This document shows positions 44,387-53,328 of a DNA stretch of 62,133 nucleotides, one piece after another. The DNA lies in NCBI RefSeq assembly GCF_000423885.1, contig NZ_AUIV01000026.1:1-62133 (forward strand). The letters run 5' to 3'. Both the position numbers and the translations under genes were made by a program. Origin of the DNA: Thermomonas fusca DSM 15424. GTDB taxonomy: Bacteria; Pseudomonadota; Gammaproteobacteria; Xanthomonadales; Xanthomonadaceae. Position 1 is the first letter of the stretch. Every line of letters begins with the position of its first letter. Below the pieces are notes generated by a model. That model worked only from the letters and a program-made list of their open reading frames with translations, ran no database searches and had not been told where the DNA came from.

Positions 44387-47221
44387 TTAGTCGGCGTCGC
44401 TGTCGTTGCCGACCGGGTTCACCAGTGCGTCGGCAAGCAGCTTGTTGAGTTCGGCCACGTGCTCGGCCATGTGGCCGGCGGCGGGCGAGGGCGAGCGCAG
44501 GCGGCCGGCGTAGCCAAGCACCTGCTTGGGCTGCAGGCAGGCGCGCAGATGGTGCTGGATCTGGTACCACGCACCCTGGTTCTGCGGCTCTTCCTGGCAC
44601 CAGACCACGTCGGTGGCGGAGCCGAAGCGCTTCAGTTCGGCCACCAGCTCCGGGCGCGGGAACGGGTACAGCTGTTCCACGCGGACCAGCGCCACGTCCT
44701 TGATCTCCTTCTTGTGGGCTTCTTCCAGCAGGTCGTAATAGACCTTGCCGGCGCAGACCACCACCCGCTTGACCTTCTTCGCGGTGGCGGTGGTGTCCGG
44801 GATCAGGCGCTGGAACTCGCCGCTGGCCAGTTCGTCCAGGCTCGATACCGCCAGCTTGTGGCGCAGCAGCGACTTCGGCGTCATCACCACCAGCGGCTTG
44901 CGGGTGCTCTGGCGCATCTGCCGGCGGATCATGTGGAAATCCTGCGCCGGCGTGGTGGGCGTGCAGACCACCATGTTGTCCAGCGCGCACAGCTGCAGGA
45001 AGCGCTCCAGGCGCGCCGAGCTGTGCTCGGGGCCCTGGCCTTCGTAGCCGTGCGGCAGGTACAGCGCAAGGCCGCACAGTCGGTCCCATTTTGCTTCGCC
45101 CGCGGCCAGGAACTGGTCGATGACGACCTGCGCGCCGTTGGCGAAGTCGCCGAACTGCGCTTCCCAGATGTCCAGGGTCATCGGATCGGCGGTGGCATAG
45201 CCGTATTCGAACGCCATCACCGCCTCCTCGCTGAGCAGCGAGTCGATGATGGTGACGTCTTCCGGGTTTTGCACCAGTTCGCGCAGCGGCAGGTGGTAGT
45301 GGTCGGTGTTCTGGTCGTGCAGGATCGCGTGGCGATGGAAGAAGGTGCCGCGACCGCAGTCCTGGCCGACCAGGCGCAGGCGGTAGCCATCGGCCAGCAG
45401 GGTGGCGTAGGCCAGGTTCTCGGCGAAGCCCCAGTCGGCCGGCTGTTCGCCGGCGGCCATCTTGCGCCGGTCGTCGTAGATCTTGGCCACGCGCGGATGC
45501 AGCTTGACCGCGTCCGGGATGGTGTTGATCTGCGCGGCCAGCTTGTCCAGCGCCTTGCGCGGCACCTTGGTGTCGACCGGGTCGGACAGCTTGCCGGCCA
45601 GGTACGGCGACCAGTCCACGGTCAGCGCGTCGGGCTGCGCCTTCACGATCTCGGTGGTGACTTCGCCGGCGTCGAGGCGGTCGCGGCAGGCATCGACCAG
45701 CGCCTGCGCTTCGGCGGCGGCCACGGTGCCTTCCGCCGCCAGCTTCTCCGCGTACAGCTCGCGCGTGGTCTTCATCGCGCGGATCTTCTTGTACATCACC
45801 GGCTGGGTGGCGGCCGGCTCGTCGGCTTCGTTGTGGCCGTGGCGGCGGTAGCAGACCAGGTCGATGACCACGTCCTTGCCGAACGCCTGGCGGAAGTCGA
45901 ACGCCATCTCGGCCACGAACGCCACCGCTTCCGGGTCGTCGCCGTTCACGTGCAGGATCGGCGCGCCGACCATCTTGGCCACGTCGGTGCAATAGAACGT
46001 CGAACGCGCATCTTCGGCGGCGCTGGTGGTGAAGCCAACCTGGTTGTTGACCACCACGTGCAGGGTGCCGCCCACGCGGAAGCCGCGGGCCTGCGACATC
46101 TGCAGCAGCTCCATCACCACGCCCTGGCCGGCGAACGCGGCGTCGCCGTGGATCAGCACCGGCATCACCTGCTTGCGCTCGCCATCGCCGCGGCGGTGCT
46201 GGCGCGAACGCACGCTGCCAACCACCACCGGATCGACGATCTCCAGGTGCGAGGGATTGAACGCCAGCGCCAGGTGGACCGGGCCGCCGGGGGTGGCGAC
46301 GTCGGCGCTGTAGCCCATGTGGTATTTCACGTCGCCGGTGTGGGTGTGGTCGCCTTGGCGGCTGTGTTCGAACTTGCCTTCGAACTCGTCGAACAGCTTG
46401 CGCGGCGGCTTGCCGAGGGTGTTGACCAGCACGTTCAGGCGGCCGCGATGGGCCATGCCCAGCACCACGTCCTTGACCCCGGCCTGGCCGGCGCGGCGGA
46501 TCGCCACGTCCAGCAGCGGGATCAGCGAATCGCCGCCTTCCAGCGAGAAGCGCTTCTGGCCGACGTACTTGGTGTGCAGGTAGCGTTCCAGGCCTTCGGC
46601 AGCGGTCAGCCGCTCTAGGATGCGCTGCTTGTCTTCCTTGCTGCGGCCGTAGTTGCCGGCCGCCGTTTCCAGCCGCTCGTACAGCCAGCGGCGCTGGTCG
46701 GCGTCGGTGATGTGCATGAATTCGGCGCCGATGCTGCCGGCATAGGTGGCGCGCAGGCGCGCGTACAGGTCGCGCAGCTTCATCCGCGCCTGGCCGCCGA
46801 CGCCGCCGGTGCTGAATTCGGTGTCGAGGTCGCTGCCGGACAGCTTGTGGAAGGCGAGGTCGAGGTCCGGCGGATTGATCGGCGGGGTCAGGCCCAGCGG
46901 GTCGGTGTGCGCCCCGAGGTGGCCGCGCGAACGGTAGGCGGTGATCAGGCGGCCGACGTGGCGCTCGCGCTCGTCACCGCTGCCGCTGCTGGCGGCGACC
47001 ACGCCGCGCGCGGCCTGGCGGCCGGCCTCGGCGATCTGGTCGATGACCGCGGAGTGCGGGATGTCGCCGGCTTCGCGGCCCTTCAGGCCATCGAAGTACT
47101 GCTTCCATTTGGGATCGACGCTGTCGGGCGCGACCAGGTACTGCTCGTAGAGGTCTTCGATGAACGCGCCGTTGGCGCCGAGCTGGGAGGTTTGAGCGAA
47201 CTGCTTGAGGAGACTGTCCAC
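44387..47221 (-). CDS. sucA: 2-oxoglutarate dehydrogenase E1
   Basis: A 944-residue thiamine-diphosphate enzyme that decarboxylates 2-oxoglutarate and transfers succinyl to lipoate on SucB. The N-terminal 'GANGAFIEDLYEQYL' segment binds E2; 'LIHGDAAFAGQGVVMELLQMS' and 'GDDPEAVAFVAEMAFDFR' belong to the ThDP-binding domain; 'VYYDLLEEAHKKE' and 'RVEQLYPFP' mark the C-terminal domain. First gene of sucA-sucB-lpdA; sdhCDAB and sucCD are not adjacent. Confidence 0.96.
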   Translation of the reverse strand: MDSLLKQFAQTSQLGANGAFIEDLYEQYLVAPDSVDPKWKQYFDGLKGREAGDIPHSAVIDQIAEAGRQAARGVVAASSGSGDERERHVGRLITAYRSRGHLGAHTDPLGLTPPINPPDLDLAFHKLSGSDLDTEFSTGGVGGQARMKLRDLYARLRATYAGSIGAEFMHITDADQRRWLYERLETAAGNYGRSKEDKQRILERLTAAEGLERYLHTKYVGQKRFSLEGGDSLIPLLDVAIRRAGQAGVKDVVLGMAHRGRLNVLVNTLGKPPRKLFDEFEGKFEHSRQGDHTHTGDVKYHMGYSADVATPGGPVHLALAFNPSHLEIVDPVVVGSVRSRQHRRGDGERKQVMPVLIHGDAAFAGQGVVMELLQMSQARGFRVGGTLHVVVNNQVGFTTSAAEDARSTFYCTDVAKMVGAPILHVNGDDPEAVAFVAEMAFDFRQAFGKDVVIDLVCYRRHGHNEADEPAATQPVMYKKIRAMKTTRELYAEKLAAEGTVAAAEAQALVDACRDRLDAGEVTTEIVKAQPDALTVDWSPYLAGKLSDPVDTKVPRKALDKLAAQINTIPDAVKLHPRVAKIYDDRRKMAAGEQPADWGFAENLAYATLLADGYRLRLVGQDCGRGTFFHRHAILHDQNTDHYHLPLRELVQNPEDVTIIDSLLSEEAVMAFEYGYATADPMTLDIWEAQFGDFANGAQVVIDQFLAAGEAKWDRLCGLALYLPHGYEGQGPEHSSARLERFLQLCALDNMVVCTPTTPAQDFHMIRRQMRQSTRKPLVVMTPKSLLRHKLAVSSLDELASGEFQRLIPDTTATAKKVKRVVVCAGKVYYDLLEEAHKKEIKDVALVRVEQLYPFPRPELVAELKRFGSATDVVWCQEEPQNQGAWYQIQHHLRACLQPKQVLGYAGRLRSPSPAAGHMAEHVAELNKLLADALVNPVGNDSDAD

Positions 47222-47324
47222 GGTGTGGCTAGCAACCTATCGGTGGGGTGGGGGGTGTGCCCGCCGGTACTGGCGTCAGACCGGGGCGGAACAAATTCTG
47301 AATGCGCGCAAGCAAAGAGCCGGA

Positions 47325-47330
47325 ATTATA
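47325..47330 (-). promoter_or_regulatory. consensus -10 box of the sucA operon
   Basis: On the minus strand the hexamer is TATAAT, a perfect -10, about 105 bases upstream of the sucA start. The -35 position has no good match (GC-rich), which suggests an activator or an extended contact. Predicted start of transcription lies around 47318, giving a leader of nearly 100 bases. Confidence 0.5.
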
Positions 47331-47381
47331 GCCGCAGGGGGGTCGCCGGCGCATGCGACCAAAGTCAAGAACGCGGCGATT

Positions 47382-47879
47382 TCATATTCCGAGGGCGCGA
47401 TATTCAGTTACCGGACGGGAACGCTCCCAGATTTCATCGAAGCGCTGCTGCAGCTGGCGCACCCGCCCGCGTGAATCGAACGCGGCAACGCCCTCGACAC
47501 GGTCGCCCTGGGTGCGGACGTAATACCCGCCGGCGTCATTGGCGACCAGCGCCACCCGCTCCTCGCGGTAGACCGGATCGTCCACTTCGCGAAACTGGAA
47601 CACGCTGGGCAGGCGCTGGGCCAGCGTCAGCAGCTTGGCGTGGGCGGCCTGCGGGGCGGCGGCGTCGTGCAGCAGCACCTGCACCTGCACATCGCGCGCG
47701 GAGGTGGCGAAGCCGCGCAGCGCGGCGAGGAAGTCGGGGTGGTCGAACAACCAGCCTTCGAGATCCAGGCTGCGGATCCACAGGCCGCGGCGCGCGTCCG
47801 CGGCGATGCGGGTGGCGGCTTCGACGGCCGCCGGGTGGTCGGTGATGCGGATCGGTTCGCTGCCGGGGTCGCCGTTCAT
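47382..47879 (-). CDS. uncharacterised protein (PLD-like/DUF7931-type)
   Basis: A 165-residue cytoplasmic protein starting at ATG 47879, overlapping the roxA stop (ATGA). The pattern 'AAADARRGLWIRSLDLEGWLFDHPDFLAAL' and a later 'DPVYREERVALVANDAGGYY' resemble a small phospholipase-D-like domain without HKD motifs that in other bacteria is found next to or fused with GNAT domains. I am not certain of the family. It is probably cotranscribed with roxA. Confidence 0.7.
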   Translation of the reverse strand: MNGDPGSEPIRITDHPAAVEAATRIAADARRGLWIRSLDLEGWLFDHPDFLAALRGFATSARDVQVQVLLHDAAAPQAAHAKLLTLAQRLPSVFQFREVDDPVYREERVALVANDAGGYYVRTQGDRVEGVAAFDSRGRVRQLQQRFDEIWERSRPVTEYRALGI

Positions 47880-49090
47880 GCTTCGTCCTCCTGTTCCAGC
47901 CGGTAGTGGCCGGCGGCCAGCAGGGCCGCGACCGCAGCCCGTCCCGCCTCGCCCAGCGCAGCGTACAGCCTGGCGTCGATGCTGTCCGCGGCGGCCAGCC
48001 GGCGGGCGTCGTCGATGGCCAATGGATAGGGCGCGCCGCCCGCATACAGCCGTGCCGGAGCCGCGGCGTCGCTTTGGCGGGCGCGGCGCCAGGCCATGCG
48101 CGACCAGGGATGGCGCCACAACAGGGCACCATCGGCCAACGCCTGTTCCATCGCGGGGCGCGGCAGGGGATAGTCGTCGGCAGCCGGCAGCACGGCGCTG
48201 CGGTAGGTGGTGATGAAACTGCCGAACCAGTCGCCAAAGCGGTCCGGATCATCCATCCGCAGCTGCTGCAGGGCGGCTTCCACCCGCTGGATGGCGGCCT
48301 CGTCGATTTCGCCCGCATCGCCAGGCAGCGCGAGGTCGGGATCGGCATAGCGCAGCTCGTCCGGGGCGTCGGCGGCGAGGGTGTCGGCATAGTCGCCCAG
48401 CAGCTCCGCGGCGGCGGGCGCGCGCATGCCCACCGAGAAGGTCAGGCAGGGATTTTCCGCCACGCCGTGGTGCGGCACGCCCGGCGGCAGGTAGAGCATG
48501 TCACCGGGGTTCAGTACCCAATCGTGGGTCGGGTGGAATTCGCGCAGCAGCCGGATGTCCACGTCATTGCGGAAATCCAGCGGCGGCGCGGGCGAGGTAT
48601 CGATCTGCCAGCGCCGCTGGCCATGGGCCTGCAGCAGGAACACGTCGTACTGGTCCACGTGCGCGCCCACCGAACCGCCGGTGGCAGCGAAGCTGACCAT
48701 CACGTCGTCGATCCGCCAGCGCGGCAGGAAACCGAAATGGGCCAGCAGCGCGCGGATGTCGGCGTCCCACTTGTCCACGTCCTGCACCAGCAGCGTCCAA
48801 TCGTGGTCGGGCAGGGCAGGGAAATCGTCTTCGGCAAACGGGCCGTGGCGCACCTTCCAGCCGTCGCTGGCCTGGTCGTGCTCGATCAGCCGCGCCAGCA
48901 CGCCGTCTTCGCAGGCCAGCCCGGCCAGGTCCTCGGGTTCGATCGGGGAGACGAAGCCGGGGAATGCGTTGCGCACCAACAGCGGCCGCTTCTGCCAATA
49001 GTCGCGCAGGAACTCCGCCGGCGGCATGCCCAGCGGCGACGGGCCGCGGGCGGCGTCGATCTCCAGCGCAGGCTGCGCGCTTCCGGACAT
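47876..49090 (-). CDS. roxA: ribosomal protein uL16 arginine hydroxylase (RoxA/YcfD)
   Basis: A 404-residue JmjC-type 2-oxoglutarate/Fe(II) oxygenase that hydroxylates an arginine of ribosomal protein L16. The iron triad is H144-x-D146 in 'GAHVDQYDVFLLQ' and a distal His in 'VPHHGV' (207-208). A C-terminal winged-helix dimer region follows. Slightly longer than E. coli YcfD (373). It overlaps the small downstream gene by four bases, and is separated from the DUF3060 lipoprotein gene by two bases. Confidence 0.93.
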   Translation of the reverse strand: MSGSAQPALEIDAARGPSPLGMPPAEFLRDYWQKRPLLVRNAFPGFVSPIEPEDLAGLACEDGVLARLIEHDQASDGWKVRHGPFAEDDFPALPDHDWTLLVQDVDKWDADIRALLAHFGFLPRWRIDDVMVSFAATGGSVGAHVDQYDVFLLQAHGQRRWQIDTSPAPPLDFRNDVDIRLLREFHPTHDWVLNPGDMLYLPPGVPHHGVAENPCLTFSVGMRAPAAAELLGDYADTLAADAPDELRYADPDLALPGDAGEIDEAAIQRVEAALQQLRMDDPDRFGDWFGSFITTYRSAVLPAADDYPLPRPAMEQALADGALLWRHPWSRMAWRRARQSDAAAPARLYAGGAPYPLAIDDARRLAAADSIDARLYAALGEAGRAAVAALLAAGHYRLEQEDEA

Positions 49091-49092
49091 GC

Positions 49093-49629
49093 TCAGATCA
49101 CCTTGTTGCCGGTGCCGCTGTCTTCCACCTGCGGCTGGTTGTTGGTGTTGACGTAGTTGCGTTGGCCGCGGAACACCACCTTGCCGTAGTGCTGCCCCAG
49201 CAGGCCGTTGTCGTCGCCCTCGACCACCGCTTCGGCGACCTCGGTCATGTTGAGGGTATTGCTGGAGCCGGTCACCGCCAGCGCATCCACCTTCATGTTG
49301 AGAATGGTGACGTGCCTGCCTTGCACGCGGATGGCGCGCGCCTTGTCGACGTTGAGCGAGCCGTTGGAGCCCGCGATCACGATCTCGCCGCAGTCGCCCT
49401 CCAGCACCAGCTGGAAATCGTCACGGGTGATGCGCACGTTCTGGCCGCCGCACTGGGCGCCGCTGGCGGGATCGGTGAGGCTGCCCGCACCTTGCGTGGA
49501 GGCGGCGGCCGGCGCGGCGGGTGCGGGAATCGCTGGCGGCGCGGGCTGCTGCGCGGCGGGTGTTTGCGGCGTGCAGGCCAACGCGCCGAGCGGGAGGAAG
49601 AGGGTCAGCAGGCGTGCGTAGGGGGGCAT
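49093..49629 (-). CDS. DUF3060 lipoprotein
   Basis: A 178-residue predicted lipoprotein: signal with lipobox LGALAC (C19), a Pro/Ala-rich spacer (25-50), then a beta-helix-like DUF3060 domain (about 60-170) full of short hydrophobic strands with Asn/Gly turns ('AVTGSSNTLNMTEVAEAVVEGDDN'). Two cysteines (C60, C80) could form a disulfide. The function of this family is unknown. It lies between purB and roxA, same strand. Confidence 0.85.
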   Translation of the reverse strand: MPPYARLLTLFLPLGALACTPQTPAAQQPAPPAIPAPAAPAAASTQGAGSLTDPASGAQCGGQNVRITRDDFQLVLEGDCGEIVIAGSNGSLNVDKARAIRVQGRHVTILNMKVDALAVTGSSNTLNMTEVAEAVVEGDDNGLLGQHYGKVVFRGQRNYVNTNNQPQVEDSGTGNKVI

Positions 49630-49657
49630 GGCAGCTCCTGGTGGGGTGGGGTGAAGC

Positions 49658-51022
49658 TCAGCTTTCCCGTGCCAGGCGTTCGGCCAGGCCGGTGTAGCTG
49701 CCCGGGGTCATCTGCAGCAATCGCGCCTTGTCGGCTGCGGGCAGATCCAGGCCGGTGATGAATTCGCGCATCGATGCCGCGTTGATGCCATGGCCGCGGG
49801 TCAGCGCCTTGAGCTGCTCATAGGGATTGGGCAGGCCGTGGCGGCGCATCACCGTCTGCACGGCTTCGGCCAGCACTTCCCAGCTGGCGTCGAGATCGGC
49901 GGCCAGCCGCTCCGGGTTGACGCTGAGCTTGTTCAGGCCGCGCTGCAGGGCGTCGAAGCCGATCAGCATGTGGCCGAAGGCGGTGCCCAGTGCGCGCAAC
50001 ACGGTGGAGTCGGTGAGGTCGCGCTGCCAGCGGCTGATCGGCAGCTTGATCGCGAAGTGTTCGAACAGCGCGCTGGCGATGCCGAAGTTGCCTTCGGCGT
50101 TCTCGAAGTCGATCGGGTTGACCTTGTGCGGCATGGTGCTGCTGCCTACTTCGCCGGCCTTCACCGCCTGCTTGAAGTAGCCCTGCGAGATGTAGCCCCA
50201 GATATCGCGGCACAGGTCGATGGCGATGGTGTCGATGCGCTTGCAGACGTCGCTCAGTTCGGCCACGCCGTCGTGCGGCTCGATCTGGGTGGTATAGGGC
50301 TGCCAGTCGAGGTCCAGCGACTCGACGAAGCGGCGCGAGAACGCCGGCCAGTCCACGTCCGGGTAGGCCGCCACGTGGGCGTTGTAGTTGCCCACCGCGC
50401 CGTTGATCTTGCCCGGCATCGGCAGCCCGGCCAGCACTTCGCCCTGGCGCTGCAGGCGTGCCACCACGTTGGCCAGCTCCTTGCCGACGGTGGTGGGGGA
50501 AGCGGTCTGGCCGTGGGTGCGCGCGAGCATCGGCAGCGCGGCGTGCTCGTGCGCCATCGCGCGCAGCTTCCCGATCAGCGCGTCGAGTTTCGGCAACAGA
50601 ACGTCCTGCCGCGCCTGGCTCAGCATCAGTGCGTAGGACAGGTTGTTGATGTCCTCGCTGGTGCAGGCGAAGTGCACGAATTCCAGCGCCGGCCCCAGCT
50701 CGGCGTCGTCCTTCAGCTGCTCCTTGATGAAGTATTCCACCGCCTTGACGTCGTGGTTGGTGGTGGCCTCGATGGCCTTGACCCGCGCCGCATGCTCCAC
50801 GCTGAAGCCGTCGGCCAGTGCGCGCAGGCGCGCCGCGGCGGCATCGGAAAACGCAGCCAGCTCGGGGATGCCGGGCTCGCGGGCCAGCGCCAGCAGCCAT
50901 TCCACCTCCACCTTCACCCGCGCGCGGATCAGGCCGTATTCGGAAAAGATCGGGCGCAGGGCATCGACCTTGCCGGCGTAGCGGCCATCGAGCGGGGACA
51001 GGGCGGTCAGGGCGTGGGACAT
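49658..51022 (-). CDS. purB: adenylosuccinate lyase
   Basis: A 454-residue fumarase/aspartase-superfamily enzyme with two roles in purine synthesis: cleavage of SAICAR and of adenylosuccinate. The flexible signature loop 'GSSTMPHKVNPIDFENAEGN' (about 290-309) and 'HGQTASPTTVGKELANVV' are present. ATG 51022 matches the family N-terminus 'MSHALTALSPLDGRYAGK'. It is divergent from fumC, a paralogue in the same superfamily, with 119 bases between the starts. Confidence 0.96.
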   Translation of the reverse strand: MSHALTALSPLDGRYAGKVDALRPIFSEYGLIRARVKVEVEWLLALAREPGIPELAAFSDAAAARLRALADGFSVEHAARVKAIEATTNHDVKAVEYFIKEQLKDDAELGPALEFVHFACTSEDINNLSYALMLSQARQDVLLPKLDALIGKLRAMAHEHAALPMLARTHGQTASPTTVGKELANVVARLQRQGEVLAGLPMPGKINGAVGNYNAHVAAYPDVDWPAFSRRFVESLDLDWQPYTTQIEPHDGVAELSDVCKRIDTIAIDLCRDIWGYISQGYFKQAVKAGEVGSSTMPHKVNPIDFENAEGNFGIASALFEHFAIKLPISRWQRDLTDSTVLRALGTAFGHMLIGFDALQRGLNKLSVNPERLAADLDASWEVLAEAVQTVMRRHGLPNPYEQLKALTRGHGINAASMREFITGLDLPAADKARLLQMTPGSYTGLAERLARES

Positions 51023-51141
51023 GGGCGGCAGCGGCTGGCAACGGGGCGGCCATTGTAGAGCGGAGCCTGCCGCGCTGCCTTGTGGAAGTGCGGCCGGGCG
51101 GGGCAAGCTGCCCTCCATCCATCAACAAATGGCAGGGCGAC

Positions 51142-52539
51142 ATGGCCGGCAGCAAGCGCAGGGGTTTCCGCAGCGAACACGACAGCATGGGCGAACTGCT
51201 GGTGCCGGAGGCGGCGCTGTGGGGCGCACAGACGCAGCGGGCGCTGGCCAACTTCCACATCTCCGGGCGGCCGATGCCGGCGGCGTTCATCCGCGCGCTG
51301 GCGCTGGTGAAAGCCTCGGCGGCGCTGGTCAACGGGCACTTGGGGTTGCTGGATGGCAAGCGCGCCGATGCAATAGTTGAAGCCGCCACCGCCGTGGCCG
51401 GCGGCGCGCATTCCGAACAGTTCCCGATCGACCGCTACCAGACTGGTTCGGGCACGTCGTCCAACATGAATGCCAACGAGGTGATCGCGCACGTGGCCGG
51501 CAAGGCCAGCCGGCTGGCCATCCATCCCAACGATCATGTGAATCTTGGCCAGAGCAGCAACGACACCATTCCCACCGCCCTGCGGGTGATGGCGGTGCGC
51601 GAAACCGAAGCCGCGCTGCTGCCGCAGTTGGAGCATCTGCGCAACACCATCGACGCCCAGGCCAAGGCGATCGGCGCGGTGGTGAAGACCGGTCGTACCC
51701 ACCTGATGGACGCCATGCCGCTGACGTTCGCGCAGGAATTCGGCGCCTGGGAGGCGCAGCTGGCCTCGGCGCAGGCGCGGATCGAGGACAGCCTGAAGCG
51801 GGTGGCGCGGCTGCCGATCGGCGGCACCGCCATCGGCACCGGCATCAACGCGCACCCGAAGTTCGGCAAAGCGGTGGCGAAGGCCATGAACGCCGCCACC
51901 GGCCTCGGTTTCAGCCAGAATCCCAATACTTTCGAGGGGCTGGCGGCGCAAGATGACCTGGTGGAACTGTCCGGCCAGCTGAGCGTGCTGGCGGTGGCGC
52001 TGATGAAGATCGGCAACGACCTGCGCTGGATGAATTCCGGCCCGCTGGCGGGCCTGGGCGAAATCGAATTGCAGGCGCTGCAACCGGGCAGCTCGATCAT
52101 GCCGGGCAAGGTCAATCCGGTCATTCCCGAGGCGCTGTGCATGGTCTGCGCGCAGGTCATGGGGCTGCATCAGGCCAATACCGTTGCCGGCCAGAGCGGC
52201 AATTTCCAGCTCAACGTGATGCTGCCGCTGCTGGCTTGCAATCTGGATGAGGCGATTGGTCTTTTGGCCAGCGCCATGCGTGCGCTGGCCGACGATGCCA
52301 TCGCCACCCTGAAGATCCGCCGCGACGTGGTGGCGCAGGCGCTGGAGCGCAATCCCATCCTGGTGACGGCGCTCAACCCGGTGATCGGCTATGAAATGGC
52401 CGCGAAGATCGCCAAGCGCGCCTACGCGGAAAACCGTCCGGTGCTGGAAGTGGCGCTCGAAGACAGCGGCTTGACCGAAAAGCAGCTGCGCAAGCTGCTG
52501 GACCCGGCGGCACTGACCAAGGGCGGGATCAAGGGCTGA
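51142..52539 (+). CDS. fumC: class II fumarase (FumC)
   Basis: A 465-residue iron-independent fumarase converting fumarate to malate. Conserved segments: 'TGSGTSSNMNANEVIA' (about 99-114), 'HPNDHVNLGQSSND' and the signature loop 'GSSIMPGKVNPV' near 317. Length matches E. coli FumC (467), distinguishing it from aspartase by 'GKTGRTHLMDA'-like substrate regions. Start ATG 51142 follows an AGGG site. The 119-base region to purB must contain both promoters. Confidence 0.94.
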   Translation: MAGSKRRGFRSEHDSMGELLVPEAALWGAQTQRALANFHISGRPMPAAFIRALALVKASAALVNGHLGLLDGKRADAIVEAATAVAGGAHSEQFPIDRYQTGSGTSSNMNANEVIAHVAGKASRLAIHPNDHVNLGQSSNDTIPTALRVMAVRETEAALLPQLEHLRNTIDAQAKAIGAVVKTGRTHLMDAMPLTFAQEFGAWEAQLASAQARIEDSLKRVARLPIGGTAIGTGINAHPKFGKAVAKAMNAATGLGFSQNPNTFEGLAAQDDLVELSGQLSVLAVALMKIGNDLRWMNSGPLAGLGEIELQALQPGSSIMPGKVNPVIPEALCMVCAQVMGLHQANTVAGQSGNFQLNVMLPLLACNLDEAIGLLASAMRALADDAIATLKIRRDVVAQALERNPILVTALNPVIGYEMAAKIAKRAYAENRPVLEVALEDSGLTEKQLRKLLDPAALTKGGIKG

Positions 52540-52582
52540 GCGCGCGCCACTGGCGCACGGAGCCGCGGAATCGAAGCGATCG

Positions 52583-53239
52583 CTAGTTGCCGTCGGGATT
52601 GAACACGATCGGCACCGACACCTCGGCCGCCACCGGCTTGCCGTTGCGGGTGGCCGGCTGGAAGCGCCAGCGGCGCACCGCCTCCAGCGCGGCGCGGTCG
52701 AGATGGCGGTTGCCGCTGCTGTCGGTCAGCTCCTGCCGTTCCACGCTGCCATCGGCCGCCACCGTCACGGTGATCCGCACGGTGCCGCCGGCGCCCATGC
52801 GCAGCGCTTCGCGCGGGTAGCGCGGGGCAGGGGTGGACAGCGGCTGTGGCTGGGCGCGGTCGCCGGGCGCCGGGGCGGCCTGCGCCACGGGCGGCGGTGC
52901 CGGGCGCACGGGTGCTTCGATGATCCGCGGCTGGTCGCTGGCCGGGACTGCGACCGGGTCGGTGACGCCGTCGCGGCCAACCGTGCGCAGGCCGCTGGCG
53001 TTGCCATCGCCGCCGTCGCTGCCGGCCAGATCCGGCGGCAGCGGAACCGGCAGGGCGTCGGACTGGCCGGCGGCCGCCTCGGTGCCGTCGGCCTTGTAGA
53101 AGTCGTAGTTGCGGCGTGAATTCAGCCAGACCAGCAGGAACAGCAGCAGGCCGACGCCGAAGGCGATGGCCAGGCGGATCGCCAGCTGGGGCGGCAGCAG
53201 CGGCTTGCGCTGCGGGAGCTGCGGGTCGGACGCGGACAT
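52583..53239 (-). CDS. tonB: TonB-family energy transducer
   Basis: A 218-residue protein with one membrane segment (about 20-41), a Pro/Ala-rich periplasmic spacer (90-140) and a C-terminal TonB domain ('PRYPREALRMGAGGTVRITVTVAADGSVERQEL', ending 'RRWRFQPATRNGKPVAAEVSVPIVF'). It would pass proton-motive energy to outer-membrane receptors, but no exbB/exbD genes are near and xanthomonads carry many TonB paralogues, so its partner is unknown. Convergent with fumC. Confidence 0.85.
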   Translation of the reverse strand: MSASDPQLPQRKPLLPPQLAIRLAIAFGVGLLLFLLVWLNSRRNYDFYKADGTEAAAGQSDALPVPLPPDLAGSDGGDGNASGLRTVGRDGVTDPVAVPASDQPRIIEAPVRPAPPPVAQAAPAPGDRAQPQPLSTPAPRYPREALRMGAGGTVRITVTVAADGSVERQELTDSSGNRHLDRAALEAVRRWRFQPATRNGKPVAAEVSVPIVFNPDGN

Positions 53240-53328
53240 GGCCGCATTCTTGCACAGCCGCCGCACCGCGCTTTCATCGCGGGCGCGCTCGGCGATAATG
53301 CGCGTTCACCTTGCACCGCGAACCTCCC

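Noticed and set aside
41783..46618. A 1611-codon open frame antisense to lpdA-sucB-sucA
   Set aside because: It spans three well-identified genes on the other strand and has typical His/Gln/Gly/Val-rich shadow composition.
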